Part shown: positions 52,858 through 63,330 of the stretch, one piece after another | Position numbering within the stretch: position 1 is the first letter of the stretch | Layout: each line of letters begins with the position of its first letter | Assembly (NCBI GenBank): GCA_024635925.1 | Contig: JAGXHY010000001.1 | Coordinates: 1-63,330 of the forward strand | Direction of reading: 5' to 3' | Origin: Bacillota bacterium | Lineage (GTDB): Bacteria; Bacillota; TC1 | Length of the DNA: 63,330 bases | The notes under the pieces: generated by a model | The model's input: only the letters and a program-made list of their open reading frames with translations | Databases searched by the model: none | Told to the model about the DNA's origin: nothing | Position numbers and translations under genes: made by a program

Positions 52858-55800
52858 GTGGCTTATACTCCACAAAAAAACAAACAAGCAGAACGTGTCA
52901 ATTTTTCTAAAATTAATGAGATTTTAGAAATGCCAAATCTGATAGAAATACAAAAGAAATCATATGAGTGGTTTCTTTACGAGGGTATTTCATCTATTCT
53001 TCAAGATATATCACCAATTGAAGATTTTGGCGGCAGATTAGTCTTGGAATTTTTACAACACAAATTCGGAGACCCAAAGTACACAGTTCAAGAAGCTGTA
53101 GAAAAAGACGTCAACTATGAAGCTCCCTTAAGGGTGATGACAAGACTCATCAATAAGGATACTGGTGAAGTTAAAGAAGATGAAGTTTATCTCGGTAATT
53201 TTCCTTTAATGACTAACACTGGGACCTTTATCATCAATGGAGCAGAAAGAGTTGTAGTAAGTCAGTTAGTTAGATCCCCTGGTGTTTATTACGGTAAGTC
53301 TGTAGAGCCCAATGGAGATACCAAATACTCAACAACTATAATTCCTAACAGAGGTGCTTGGATAGAGTTTGAAACTGATAATCAAGGCCTTATTTTCGTT
53401 CGAATTGACAGAACTAGAAAAGTTTCTGCCAGTACCTTCTTCCAAGCTTTAGGCTGTGGTAAAAAAGAAGAAATAAATGAATTATTTGGTAATAACGAAG
53501 CTATGAAAAAGACTACTGAAGCAGACAAAATCGATACGAGAGAAGCTGCTTTAATTGAGATTTACAAAAAGTTAAGACCAGGTGAACCTCCAACTGTGGA
53601 TAGTTCACAAAATCTCATAAACAGCATGTTCTTTGATCCAAAAAGATACGATCTTGACAATGTTGGAAGATACAAAATAAATAAAAAACTTAAGCATAAC
53701 GTCCCTCTTTTCAAAACAAAAGAGGATGAAGCTAAAAAAAGATACTTTAGACAACTTCATATTGACGATATTGTTTGGTCAATGAAAAAGTTTTTAGATG
53801 TAATCGAAGATGATGTTAAACACCCAACTGATGATATTGACCATTTAGGAAATAGAAGATTGCGCTCAGTTGGTGAGTTATTGAGAAACCAATTTAGAAT
53901 AGGTTTATCTAGAATGGAAAGATCTGTTAAAGATAAAATGACTCAACAAGATATTGAAGGAATTAGTGCAAGCCAATTAATCAATATTAAACCTGTAATA
54001 GCAACTGTTAAAGAATTCTTTGGTTCTAGTCAATTATCACAGTTTATGGACCAAACTAATCCATTAGCAGAGTTAACACACAAAAGAAGACTTTCAGCAC
54101 TAGGACCTGGCGGATTATCGAGAGAAAGAGCTGGATTTGAAGTTAGAGACGTGCATCACTCCCACTATGGTAGGATGTGCCCTATTGAAACACCTGAAGG
54201 ACCTAACATTGGTCTTATTGGTGCATTAGGAGTTTATGGTAAAGTTAACGAATTTGGGTTTATAGAAACACCTTACCGAAAAGTAGATAAAAAAATAGGT
54301 AAAGTTACAACAAAAATAGAATATTTGACAGCAGATGAAGAAGAAAAATATATAGTAGCACAAGCTAACTCACCAATTGACGATAAAGGCTTCTTTATAG
54401 ATAAGAAAGTTGATGCCCGTTTTGGTAAGGATTTCTTGCTAGTAGATATTAATGATGTGGACTATATGGACGTATCACCTAAGCAAGTATGGAGCATTGC
54501 AACTGCTTTGATACCTTTCCTTGAGCATGATGATGCAAACAGGGCTTTGATGGGTGCAAACATGCAACGTCAAGCAGTTCCCTTAGTATATGCTGAGTCA
54601 CCAGTTGTTGGTACAGGTATGGAAAAAAGAGCTGCTCAAGATACAGGTGTTTGTATTCTAGCTGTAAATGATGGTGTTGTTGAAAGCTCAACAAGTGAAG
54701 AAATAGTAGTTAAAAAAACTGCTGGAGGTTTTGACTCATATAATGTTATAAAATTTAAAAGATCTAACCAAGGAACTTGCATCAATCAGAAACCTATAGT
54801 TAAAAAAGGAGATAAAGTTAAAACTGGAGATGTTTTAGCAGATGGTCCTTCTGTAGATAATGGAGAACTAGCTCTCGGAAGAAATGTACTTGTTGCATTT
54901 ATGACATGGGAAGGTTACAACTATGAGGATGCTATTTTAATAAGTGAAGAACTGATTCATGATGATGTTTACTCATCAATTCATATTGAAGAGTTTTCTT
55001 GTGAAGCAAGAGAGACAAAACTAGGAGCTGAAGAAGTCACAAGAGAAATACCAAACGTTGGTCAAGATGCAATAAATGATCTAGATGAAGAGGGTATTAT
55101 CAGAATCGGAGCAGAAGTTACTGCTGGAGATATTCTAGTTGGTAAAGTTACACCTAAAGGTGAAACAGAAATGACTTCTGAGGAAAGATTACTGAGGGCA
55201 ATATTTGGAGAAAAATCAAGAGATGTTAAGGATAATTCGTTAAGAGTTCCCCATGGAGGAAGCGGTATCATTGTTGATATTAAAATATTCAATAAAGAAG
55301 ACAAAGATAGTGCCCTTTCACCTGGTGTAAATAAAATTGTTAATATTTATATTGCGCAAAAAAGAAGAATTTCTGTTGGAGATAAAATGGCCGGACGTCA
55401 TGGTAATAAAGGTGTTATATCTAGAATACTTCCAAAAGAAGATATGCCATACTTACCAGATGGTACACCAGTTCAAATCGTATTGAATCCATTAGGGGTT
55501 CCTTCTCGTATGAACATTGGTCAAGTATTAGAGTGTCATTTAGGTATGGCGGCTACTAAAAAAGGCGTGAAAGTTGCAACATCAGTATTTGATGGTGCAG
55601 CAGAAAGCGACATTCATAAAATGCTAACAGAAGTTGGACTAGATACTTCTGGGAAATCAGTGCTTTATGATGGTAGAACAGGATTGCCATTTGATAATGA
55701 GGTAACTGTTGGTTATGTTTACATGTTAAAACTTCACCACTTGGTTGATGATAAAATGCATGCTAGATCAACTGGACCTTACTCTTTAGTAACTCAACAA

Positions 55801-56241
55801 CCTCTTGGGGGTAAAGCTCAATTTGGTGGACAACGTTTTGGTGAGATGGAGGTTTGGGCACTTGAAGCATATGGTGCCGCTCATACATTACAGGAAATAT
55901 TAACAATTAAGTCCGATGATATTGTTGGACGTGTTAAAACTTATGAAGCAATTGTCAAAGGTGAGAATATACCTGAGCCTGGAGTTCCAGAATCATTTAA
56001 AGTTTTAATCAAAGAATTGCAGAGTTTAGGGCTTGATGTTCAAGTTTTAAATAAAGAAATGTCTGCTAATGTTTTTGGTAAAGATGATGATGATATTCCT
56101 GAGGAATTAATGGAAGAACTAATTTTAGATGATGCTGATTTAGCAGATGCTGGATTACATGAAACTACTGAAGAAGACGATGATATAAACTTTGGATTAG
56201 TTGATGAAAATCAAAGCCTAGAATTTGAAGAAGAAGAATAG
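52858..56241 (+). CDS. rpoB: RNA polymerase beta subunit
   Basis: An 1127-residue beta subunit. [20 protein letters not shown] is the unaltered rifampicin-binding cluster, and [14 protein letters not shown] and [20 protein letters not shown] are in place near the end; an acidic tail closes the protein. GTG at 52858 behind AGGAGGTG is the likely start; an ATG 22 codons earlier lacks a good ribosome site and family support. rpoC follows at 13 bases. Confidence 0.97.
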   Translation: MAYTPQKNKQAERVNFSKINEILEMPNLIEIQKKSYEWFLYEGISSILQDISPIEDFGGRLVLEFLQHKFGDPKYTVQEAVEKDVNYEAPLRVMTRLINKDTGEVKEDEVYLGNFPLMTNTGTFIINGAERVVVSQLVRSPGVYYGKSVEPNGDTKYSTTIIPNRGAWIEFETDNQGLIFVRIDRTRKVSASTFFQALGCGKKEEINELFGNNEAMKKTTEADKIDTREAALIEIYKKLRPGEPPTVDSSQNLINSMFFDPKRYDLDNVGRYKINKKLKHNVPLFKTKEDEAKKRYFRQLHIDDIVWSMKKFLDVIEDDVKHPTDDIDHLGNRRLRSVGELLRNQFRIGLSRMERSVKDKMTQQDIEGISASQLINIKPVIATVKEFFGSSQLSQFMDQTNPLAELTHKRRLSALGPGGLSRERAGFEVRDVHHSHYGRMCPIETPEGPNIGLIGALGVYGKVNEFGFIETPYRKVDKKIGKVTTKIEYLTADEEEKYIVAQANSPIDDKGFFIDKKVDARFGKDFLLVDINDVDYMDVSPKQVWSIATALIPFLEHDDANRALMGANMQRQAVPLVYAESPVVGTGMEKRAAQDTGVCILAVNDGVVESSTSEEIVVKKTAGGFDSYNVIKFKRSNQGTCINQKPIVKKGDKVKTGDVLADGPSVDNGELALGRNVLVAFMTWEGYNYEDAILISEELIHDDVYSSIHIEEFSCEARETKLGAEEVTREIPNVGQDAINDLDEEGIIRIGAEVTAGDILVGKVTPKGETEMTSEERLLRAIFGEKSRDVKDNSLRVPHGGSGIIVDIKIFNKEDKDSALSPGVNKIVNIYIAQKRRISVGDKMAGRHGNKGVISRILPKEDMPYLPDGTPVQIVLNPLGVPSRMNIGQVLECHLGMAATKKGVKVATSVFDGAAESDIHKMLTEVGLDTSGKSVLYDGRTGLPFDNEVTVGYVYMLKLHHLVDDKMHARSTGPYSLVTQQPLGGKAQFGGQRFGEMEVWALEAYGAAHTLQEILTIKSDDIVGRVKTYEAIVKGENIPEPGVPESFKVLIKELQSLGLDVQVLNKEMSANVFGKDDDDIPEELMEELILDDADLADAGLHETTEEDDDINFGLVDENQSLEFEEEE

Positions 56242-56254
56242 AGAGGAGCAGGGT

Positions 56255-59200
56255 ATGAGTACAGAAAATGAAGGTGGAAGAAAACTTGGGAAAAACAATG
56301 AAAAAGCTTTAGATTCAAGTGATTTTGACGCAATTAGAATTAGCTTAGCCTCTCCAGAAAAAATCAGAGAATGGTCTTTTGGTGAGGTTAGAAAACCAGA
56401 GACTATAAACTACAGAACTTTAAAACCTGAAAAAGATGGTCTTTTTTGCGAGAAGATTTTTGGTCCAACTAAGGACTGGGAATGTCATTGTGGTAAATAT
56501 AAAAAGGTCAAATACGAGGGTATTGTTTGTGATCGATGTGGGGTTGAGATAACAAAATCAAAGGTCCGCAGAGAAAGAATGGGGCATATTGAATTTGCTG
56601 CTCCTGTTTCAAGTATTTGGTATTTTAAAGGAATTCCAAGTAGAATGGGTCTTTTATTAGATCTTTCACCTAAAAATATTGAAAAAGTTTTATATTTTTC
56701 AAGTTATATAGTTACTGATGAAGGAGACACACCTTTAACTAGGAAGCAAATTCTTAGTGATTCTGAATTTAGAGAAAACAGAGATAAATTCGGTTATGAT
56801 TTTACTGCTGATATGGGAGCTCAAGCTATTAAAACCTTATTACAGCAAACTGATGTAGTTGAATTATCTGCTCAATTAAAAGAGGAACTTTTAGTTGCTT
56901 CAGGTCAAAAGAAGATGAAATTATTAAGGAGACTAGAAGTAGTTGAAGATTTCAGAAAGTCAGGTAACAAACCTGAATGGATGATACTTGATGTACTTCC
57001 AGTAATACCACCAGAACTTAGACCTATGGTCCAATTAGATGGAGGACGATTTGCAACATCAGATTTAAATGATTTATATAGAAGAGTTATTAACAGAAAT
57101 AATCGTTTGAAAAAGCTAATACAATTAGTAGCTCCAGAAATAATAATTAAAAATGAAAAAAGAATGCTACAAGAAGCAGTCGATGCATTAATTGACAATG
57201 GCAGAAGAGGTAGACCTGTGTCGGGCTCTGGTAACAGACCTTTAAAATCTTTAAGCGATATGCTTAAAGGTAAGCAAGGACGTTTCCGTCAAAACTTGTT
57301 AGGAAAAAGGGTAGATTATTCAGGTCGTTCAGTTATTGTAGTAGGTCCAGAACTTGAAATGCACCAATGTGGTCTTCCAAGAAAAATGGCTTTAGAACTG
57401 TTTAAACCATTTGTAATGAAGTGCCTTGTTGAAAAATCATTTGCCTTAAATATCAAACAAGCCAAAAAGCTTGTTGAAAGAGAAGATGAAAGAGTTTGGG
57501 ATATATTAGAAGAAGTTGTTAAAGACCACCCAGTTCTTTTAAATAGAGCTCCAACACTTCACAGACTTGGTATTCAGGCATTTGAACCTATGTTAGTTGA
57601 TGGAAAGGCTATAAAACTACATCCTTTAGTATGTACGGCCTACAATGCTGACTTTGATGGTGACCAGATGGCTGTTCACGTTCCTTTATCTTTAGAAGCA
57701 CAAGCTGAAGCCAGACTTCTTATGATGAGTGTTCATAATATTTTGAATCCTAAAGATGGATTCCCAGTAGCAACACCTACACAGGACATGGTTTTAGGGT
57801 CATATTACTTGACTATCGATAAACCGGGAGCTAAAGGGGAAGGCATGATATTTGCTAGTTATGATGAAGCTGTAATGGCTTATGAACATGAAGTTGTTTC
57901 ATTACATGCAAGCGTAAAAGTAAGAGAAAAAGGCAAAATTATAGAAACTACTTTAGGAAGATTTATTTTTAATAAAGAGATTCCTATTCCTGAAGAACTA
58001 GGCTACTATAACGAAACTATGGATAAGAAAAAACTTGGAATGCTAGTTTATGAATGCCATAGAAAACTTGGGAGTCAAAGAACGGCTAACCTTCTTGATG
58101 GAATTAAAAGACTTGGTTATAAATATTCTACTAAAGCTGGGCTTACAGTAGCTGTAGCTGATATAAAGATTCCAGATGCTAAACAAGGAATATTAGATGC
58201 TGCAGATGAAGAAGTTGAAAAAATTGAAAATCTTTATAAATCAGGTTTTTGTACAGTAGTTGAAAGACATGAAAAGGTTGTGTCTCTATGGAGTACAGCT
58301 ACAACGGATGTAACTAAGGCTATGATGAAGGATTTAGATAAATTTAACCCTATCTTTATGATGGCTACATCAGGAGCAAGAGGTAACTTGCAACAAATCA
58401 GACAGTTAGCTGGTATGAGGGGACTCATGACTGACCCATCTGGTAAGATTGTTGATTTGCCTATTAAGGCAAACTTTAGAGAAGGATTAACTGTTCTAGA
58501 GTATTTCTTATCAACACATGGTGCTAGAAAAGGTTTGGCAGATACGGCACTTAGAACTGCTGACTCAGGTTATTTAACTAGAAGACTTGTAGACGTTTCT
58601 CAAGATGTTATCATTCGTGAAGATGATTGTGGTGATACGGAAGGTTTTGAAGTAGAAGCAATCATTGAAGGAACTAGAGTTATAGAACCACTTAAGGAAA
58701 GAATTACAGGAAGATATGCAGCTGAAAATATTGTTAATCCAGAAACTGGAGAAGTTATTGTAGGCATTGGTGAATTTATTGATGAGGACAAGGCTGAAGC
58801 GGTTGTAGGAACTAATATTAAAATTGTTAACATTAGATCAGCATTCAACTGTAAAACAAGACAAGGTATTTGCGCAAAATGTTATGGCAGAAACTTGGCT
58901 ACTGGAAATGCAGTTGAAAAAGGTGAAGCTGTTGGTACTGTTGCGGCACAATCAATTGGTGAACCTGGAACACAACTTACAATGAGAACTTTCCACACCG
59001 GTGGTGTTGCAGGAGATGATATTACTCAAGGTTTGCCTAGAATCGAAGAATTGTTCGAAGCAAGAAAACCTAAAGGTAAAGGAGAACTTGCTCCAATAAA
59101 TGGTGTTATCAGCATTGAATATGGTAAAGGTAAAATTTTAATTAAAGTCTCAAATGAAGATACCTCTACAGAAATACAGGTAGCTAATACAGCTAAGGTA

Positions 59201-59785
59201 AGAGTAGAAAATGGAGATATCGTTCAAAAAGGTGATTTAATGACTGATGGACCTTTAGATCCACACGTTTTATTAGATTTTAAAGGTGTAAAAACTGTTC
59301 AAAACTATATCTTAAGAGAAGTTCAAAAAGTTTATAGAACTCAAGGTGTTGATATTAATGATAAACATATTGAGATTATTATCCGACAAATGCTTAAAAA
59401 GTATAGAGTTAAAAACAGTGGAGATACTAACTTATTAGAATCTACTATGATTGATATAAATCAACTTGAAGCTAATAATGAAGATGTAGATTCAAAAGCA
59501 GAAGTAAATCCAATACTACTTGGTATTACTCAAGCTTCACTTGCTACTGAGTCATTCTTATCTGCTGCTTCCTTCCAGGAAACAACAAAAGTATTGACAG
59601 ATGCTGCCATTAAAGGTAAATATGACAGACTTGTTGGCTTGAAAGAAAATGTGCAGATTGGTAAGTTGATTCCAACAGGTACAGGTTTTGTTAAATATAA
59701 TCTTTTAGAAGTTAAAAAGATTGGTGATCCAGCTAGTACAACAGTTGGAGAGTTACTTGAAGATCCAATTATTGAAGCAGAATAA
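56255..59785 (+). CDS. rpoC: RNA polymerase beta' subunit
   Basis: A 1176-residue beta' subunit: zinc motif CHCGKYK...CDRCG near residue 65, active site [13 protein letters not shown], second zinc group CGDTEGF...[13 protein letters not shown], and [26 protein letters not shown]. Starts at ATG 56255 behind GAGAGGAG; an upstream in-frame start would overlap rpoB. Confidence 0.97.
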   Translation: MSTENEGGRKLGKNNEKALDSSDFDAIRISLASPEKIREWSFGEVRKPETINYRTLKPEKDGLFCEKIFGPTKDWECHCGKYKKVKYEGIVCDRCGVEITKSKVRRERMGHIEFAAPVSSIWYFKGIPSRMGLLLDLSPKNIEKVLYFSSYIVTDEGDTPLTRKQILSDSEFRENRDKFGYDFTADMGAQAIKTLLQQTDVVELSAQLKEELLVASGQKKMKLLRRLEVVEDFRKSGNKPEWMILDVLPVIPPELRPMVQLDGGRFATSDLNDLYRRVINRNNRLKKLIQLVAPEIIIKNEKRMLQEAVDALIDNGRRGRPVSGSGNRPLKSLSDMLKGKQGRFRQNLLGKRVDYSGRSVIVVGPELEMHQCGLPRKMALELFKPFVMKCLVEKSFALNIKQAKKLVEREDERVWDILEEVVKDHPVLLNRAPTLHRLGIQAFEPMLVDGKAIKLHPLVCTAYNADFDGDQMAVHVPLSLEAQAEARLLMMSVHNILNPKDGFPVATPTQDMVLGSYYLTIDKPGAKGEGMIFASYDEAVMAYEHEVVSLHASVKVREKGKIIETTLGRFIFNKEIPIPEELGYYNETMDKKKLGMLVYECHRKLGSQRTANLLDGIKRLGYKYSTKAGLTVAVADIKIPDAKQGILDAADEEVEKIENLYKSGFCTVVERHEKVVSLWSTATTDVTKAMMKDLDKFNPIFMMATSGARGNLQQIRQLAGMRGLMTDPSGKIVDLPIKANFREGLTVLEYFLSTHGARKGLADTALRTADSGYLTRRLVDVSQDVIIREDDCGDTEGFEVEAIIEGTRVIEPLKERITGRYAAENIVNPETGEVIVGIGEFIDEDKAEAVVGTNIKIVNIRSAFNCKTRQGICAKCYGRNLATGNAVEKGEAVGTVAAQSIGEPGTQLTMRTFHTGGVAGDDITQGLPRIEELFEARKPKGKGELAPINGVISIEYGKGKILIKVSNEDTSTEIQVANTAKVRVENGDIVQKGDLMTDGPLDPHVLLDFKGVKTVQNYILREVQKVYRTQGVDINDKHIEIIIRQMLKKYRVKNSGDTNLLESTMIDINQLEANNEDVDSKAEVNPILLGITQASLATESFLSAASFQETTKVLTDAAIKGKYDRLVGLKENVQIGKLIPTGTGFVKYNLLEVKKIGDPASTTVGELLEDPIIEAE

Positions 59786-59797
59786 AAAATGATTCTT

Positions 59798-59841
59798 ATA
59801 GGCCTGTTCTTCTTTGGAATGAACAGGCCTATTTAAATTTT
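59798..59841 (+). terminator. Hairpin after rpoC
   Basis: Perfect 12-base arms ATAGGCCTGTTC / GAACAGGCCTAT with an 11-base loop; the following T run is broken by A residues, so termination may be partial. Confidence 0.65.
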
Positions 59842-59847
59842 AAATTA

Positions 59848-59876
59848 TTGACATCAAGAAAAGATAATGTTAAAAT
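59848..59876 (+). promoter_or_regulatory. Promoter of the str operon
   Basis: TTGACA at 59848-59853 and TAAAAT at 59871-59876 with 17 bases between, upstream of the L7Ae-like gene, rpsL, rpsG, fusA and tuf. Confidence 0.75.
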
Positions 59877-59909
59877 AATAAGGCTATGATTAGATGTAAG
59901 GGGTGGAGT

Positions 59910-60167
59910 ATGTCTTTAGATATTATAAAAGATACCAAAAGACGAACTGTAGGAACCAAGCAAACTAATAAGGCTCTTGAAAAAGGCCAACTAGTCGGAG
60001 TATTTATAGCTATGGATGCTGAACGTAGATTAATAAAACCCGTCATAGTAGCAGCGAAAGAGCAAGAGGTTCCCGTGTATTATGTGGAATCTATGAAAAA
60101 ACTTGGAGCTGCTTGTGAAATTGAAGTAGACACTGCAATAGCAGGAGTTTTAAAAGAAGAAAATTAA
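59910..60167 (+). CDS. L7Ae-family ribosome-associated protein (YbxF type)
   Basis: An 85-residue L7Ae/L30e-fold protein: KQTNKALEKGQLVGVFIAMDAERRL and a valine-rich core typical of YbxF, which binds kink-turn RNA and sits between rpoC and rpsL in Bacillota. GGGGTGGAG fixes the ATG at 59910. Confidence 0.9.
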   Translation: MSLDIIKDTKRRTVGTKQTNKALEKGQLVGVFIAMDAERRLIKPVIVAAKEQEVPVYYVESMKKLGAACEIEVDTAIAGVLKEEN

Positions 60168-60179
60168 AGGAGGTGTCAT

Positions 60180-60554
60180 ATGCCTACAATTAATCAAATA
60201 TTAAAAAATGGTAGAAATGTTAGTGCTAAAAAATCAAATGCTCCAGCATTAAAAGAATGTCCGCAAAAGAGAGGCGTTTGCACTAGAGTATATACGGCTA
60301 CACCAAAAAAACCGAATTCGGCTTTACGTAAGGTTGCGAGAGTACGTCTAACAAACCAAATGGAGGTAACTGCTTACATTCCAGGTATTGGTCATTCATT
60401 ACAAGAACACTCAATGGTTTTAATCAGAGGTGGAAAAGTTAAAGACCTACCAGGTGTACGTTATCATATCGTAAGAGGAGCTCTTGATTCAACTGGAGTT
60501 GCTAATAGAAACCAATCCCGTTCTAAATATGGAACTAAAAAACCAAAGAAATAG
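60180..60554 (+). CDS. rpsL: Ribosomal protein S12
   Basis: A 124-residue S12: [18 protein letters not shown] and [15 protein letters not shown] are unaltered, so the usual streptomycin-resistance substitutions are absent. It is part of the decoding centre. AAAGGAGGTG precedes the ATG. Confidence 0.97.
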   Translation: MPTINQILKNGRNVSAKKSNAPALKECPQKRGVCTRVYTATPKKPNSALRKVARVRLTNQMEVTAYIPGIGHSLQEHSMVLIRGGKVKDLPGVRYHIVRGALDSTGVANRNQSRSKYGTKKPKK

Positions 60555-60572
60555 TAAAGAGGTGAAATATAA

Positions 60573-61043
<471 letters not shown>

Positions 61044-61058
61044 AAGAAAGGGGAAGTA

Positions 61059-63137
61059 ATGGCAAGAGAAAATAGTTTAGAAAACACCAGAAATATAGGC
61101 ATTATGGCTCATATTGATGCTGGAAAAACTACAACTACTGAAAGGATCCTCTTTTACACAGGACGTGTGCATAAAATTGGTGAAGTACATGATGGAGCAG
61201 CTACGATGGACTGGATGGTTCAAGAGCAAGAGAGAGGTATTACAATTACTTCTGCTGCTACTACTGCTAAATGGGGAGACCATAGAATTAACATAATAGA
61301 CACACCAGGACACGTGGACTTTACAATGGAAGTTGAAAGATCCCTTCGTGTACTTGATGGTGCTGTAGCTGTATTCTGTTCAGTAGCGGGTGTTGAACCT
61401 CAATCTGAAACAGTTTGGAGACAAGCAGACAAGTATGGAGTTCCAAGAATAGCCTATATCAATAAAATGGATAGAACTGGAGCAAATTTTTTCAATGGAA
61501 TAGATATGATAAAAAATAGGTTGGGAGCTAATCCTGTTGCATTGCAATTACCTATTGGTTCTGAAGAGAATTTCAAAGGTATCATTGACTTAATTGAAAA
61601 TAAAGCAATCATCTATACTGATGATCTTGGAAAAACTTCAAGTTCTAGTGATATTCCAGAGGACATGAAAGTTCAAGCGGCAGAATACAGAGAGAAATTA
61701 GTTGAAGCTGCAGCTGAAAACGATGAAGAATTGATGATGAAATACCTTGAAGGGGAAGAACTAACTAAAGAAGAAATTAAGTTAGGCGTTAGAAAAGGCA
61801 CGTTAGCCGTTACTATAATCCCAGTAGTTTGTGGATCATCATTTAAAAATAAAGGTGTGCAACCATTACTTGATGCAATAGTTGATTTTATGCCTTCTCC
61901 TTTAGATGTACCTCCAGTAGAAGGTATTAATCCTGATTCAGGAGAAGTTGATACTAGAAAAGCTGACGATAGTGAAGCATTTTCTGCTTTAGCGTTTAAG
62001 ATAATGGCTGATCCATTTGTTGGTAAATTAACTTTCTTCCGTACTTATTCAGGTATTGCAGCAGCTGGATCCTATATCTTTAACTCAGTAAAAGCTAAAA
62101 GAGAAAGATTAGGACGTATCCTTCAAATGCATGCTAATACAAGAGAAGAGATTAAGGAAGTTAGAACTGGTGACATAGCAGCTGCAGTTGGATTCAAATT
62201 CACATCAACTGGAGATACCTTATGTGATGAAAAAAGCCCTATAATTCTTGAATCAATGGAGTTTCCAGATCCAGTTATTGATGTAGCTATTGAACCTAAA
62301 ACAAAAGTTGATCAAGAAAAAATGGGAATGGCACTTCAAAAACTATCTGAAGAAGATCCAACATTTAGAGTACATACAGATATTGAGACTGGACAAACAA
62401 TAATATCTGGAATGGGTGAGTTACACTTAGAGATTATTGTTGACCGTCTTTTAAGAGAATTTAAAGTAGATGCTTATGTTGGTAAACCACAAGTTGCCTA
62501 TAAGGAAACTATTACAAAAACCCACCGTGCAGAGTGTAAATATGCTCGTCAATCTGGTGGTAAAGGTCAATATGGTCACGTTGTCATTGAAATACAACCA
62601 CTCGAAAGAGGAACTGGATATTTATTTGAGAACAAGATCACAGGTGGATCTATTCCTAAGGAATATATACCAGCAGTTGATGCCGGCATACAAGAAGCTA
62701 TGACTAACGGTGTTTTAGCTGGGTATCCAGTTATGGATGTTAAGATAGTTCTTGTTGATGGATCCTATCATGATGTTGACTCATCTGAAATGGCCTTTAA
62801 AATTGCTGGAAGTATGGCATTTAAAGAGGGAGCTAAAAAAGCAGGAGCTGCAATCGTTGAGCCTGTTATGAAAGTAGAAGTTTTAATTCCTGAAGACTAC
62901 ATGGGTGACGTTATTGGAGATATTAACTCTAGAAGAGGTAGAATCGAAGGTATGGATCCTAGACCAGGTGGAGCAACTGCTATCAGAGGCTTTGTGCCTC
63001 TAGCTGAAATGTTTGGATATTCAACTGACTTGCGTTCTAGAACACAAGGCAGAGGTCAATATACAATGCAATTCGATCATTACACAGAAGTACCTAAGAG
63101 TATTTCTGAAGAAATTATAACCAAAAGACAAGGTTAA
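61059..63137 (+). CDS. fusA: Elongation factor G
   Basis: A 692-residue EF-G with all motifs in the standard form: AHIDAGKTT (G1), RGITITSAA (G2), DTPGHVDF (G3 with the catalytic His), NKMD (G4), and domain IV-V signatures up to [17 protein letters not shown]. It drives translocation. It contrasts with the EF-G-like paralogue at 5784. GAAAGGGGAAG precedes the ATG. Confidence 0.97.
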   Translation: MARENSLENTRNIGIMAHIDAGKTTTTERILFYTGRVHKIGEVHDGAATMDWMVQEQERGITITSAATTAKWGDHRINIIDTPGHVDFTMEVERSLRVLDGAVAVFCSVAGVEPQSETVWRQADKYGVPRIAYINKMDRTGANFFNGIDMIKNRLGANPVALQLPIGSEENFKGIIDLIENKAIIYTDDLGKTSSSSDIPEDMKVQAAEYREKLVEAAAENDEELMMKYLEGEELTKEEIKLGVRKGTLAVTIIPVVCGSSFKNKGVQPLLDAIVDFMPSPLDVPPVEGINPDSGEVDTRKADDSEAFSALAFKIMADPFVGKLTFFRTYSGIAAAGSYIFNSVKAKRERLGRILQMHANTREEIKEVRTGDIAAAVGFKFTSTGDTLCDEKSPIILESMEFPDPVIDVAIEPKTKVDQEKMGMALQKLSEEDPTFRVHTDIETGQTIISGMGELHLEIIVDRLLREFKVDAYVGKPQVAYKETITKTHRAECKYARQSGGKGQYGHVVIEIQPLERGTGYLFENKITGGSIPKEYIPAVDAGIQEAMTNGVLAGYPVMDVKIVLVDGSYHDVDSSEMAFKIAGSMAFKEGAKKAGAAIVEPVMKVEVLIPEDYMGDVIGDINSRRGRIEGMDPRPGGATAIRGFVPLAEMFGYSTDLRSRTQGRGQYTMQFDHYTEVPKSISEEIITKRQG

Positions 63138-63153
63138 TTAGGAGGAAAAGAAA

Positions 63154-63330
63154 ATGGGTAAAGCTAAATTCGAGAGAAATAAACCACACGTAAACATAGG
63201 AACAATAGGACACGTAGACCATGGTAAGACAACACTAACAGCGGCAATAACATCAACATTGTCAACAGTTGGAGGAGCAGTAGCAAGAGCATACGATCAA
63301 ATTGATAATGCCCCAGAAGAAAGAGAAAGA
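63154..63330 (+). CDS. tuf: Elongation factor Tu (5' part)
   Basis: The first 59 codons of EF-Tu, cut by the window end: [29 protein letters not shown] with the P-loop [16 protein letters not shown] precedes the ATG. Like the EF-G-like gene's first half, it uses A- and C-ended codons more than its neighbours. Confidence 0.95.
   Translation, partial: MGKAKFERNKPHVNIGTIGHVDHGKTTLTAAITSTLSTVGGAVARAYDQIDNAPEERER

Noticed and set aside
54479-54694. Minus-strand open frames inside rpoB, rpoC, glmS and others
   Set aside because: They run opposite to strongly conserved genes, lack ribosome sites and look like low-complexity translations of the other strand.
52858-56241. Rifampicin-resistance rpoB allele
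   Set aside because: The cluster around [20 protein letters not shown] is wild type.
60180-60554. Streptomycin-resistance rpsL allele
   Set aside because: The Lys in PKKPNS and in KVKDLPG are the usual ones; no known resistance change is seen.

Overview
The window reads as a chromosomal piece of a low-GC, Gram-positive anaerobe of the Bacillota, most like Clostridia or Tissierellia. The reasons are AT-rich codons, strong AGGAGG ribosome binding sites, consensus TTGACA-N17-TATAAT promoters, a pyrophosphate-type phosphofructokinase, a GerMN-domain lipoprotein, a DegV protein, a MurT/GatD-like pair and the rpmG-secE-nusG-rplKAJL-rpoBC-rpsLG-fusA-tuf order. I cannot name the genus. I see no insertion sequence, integrase, CRISPR array or rRNA gene.

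Layout. 0-8 kb is accessory: a small zinc-ribbon protein, an ArsR / DUF318 permease / thioredoxin-fold operon, a PLD-helicase-DUF3427 gene convergent with a Nudix hydrolase, and an EF-G-like GTPase. 8-15 kb holds two divergent XRE regulators, a Fur-like winged-helix fragment, a lactococcin-972-type bacteriocin with its membrane protein and ABC ATPase, small membrane proteins, a GerMN lipoprotein and a 42-residue FeoB-associated-type protein. 15-19.4 kb is a run of envelope genes (leucine-rich-repeat surface protein, CmpB-family membrane protein, bactofilin-like shell protein) that leads into a clear heliorhodopsin. 19.5-24.6 kb is a compact operon: DegV, a divergent MurT-like ligase, a GatD-like protein without its catalytic cysteine, a D-aminoacylase-type hydrolase and a Crp/Fnr regulator.

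24.7-27.8 kb (minus strand) carries MATE, cca, thioredoxin and rhodanese. 27.9-36.2 kb is mscL, a YgjP-type metallopeptidase, acpS, the NAD(P)HX repair enzyme, alr, an amidohydrolase, tsaE, tsaB, rimI and an ABC exporter, mostly with overlapping ends. 36.3-43.3 kb holds PPi-phosphofructokinase, tRNA-Leu(GAG), a voltage-sensor channel with an unusual pore sequence, a PRC-barrel protein, a 6S RNA, a CPH-type copper ATPase, an Imm5-like protein with no usual start codon and a nitroreductase. 43.3-49.3 kb carries a LacI regulator, a COG2509 flavoprotein, glmM and glmS. 49.4 kb to the end is the transcription/translation cluster with an L1-site candidate and an L10 leader; tuf is cut by the window edge.

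Most interesting: the heliorhodopsin and its envelope neighbours, the MurT/GatD-like pair with a missing nucleophile beside a D-aminoacylase, the voltage-sensor channel whose filter reads TSAGFNE, and the helicase/Nudix island whose two stop codons sit in one perfect palindrome.
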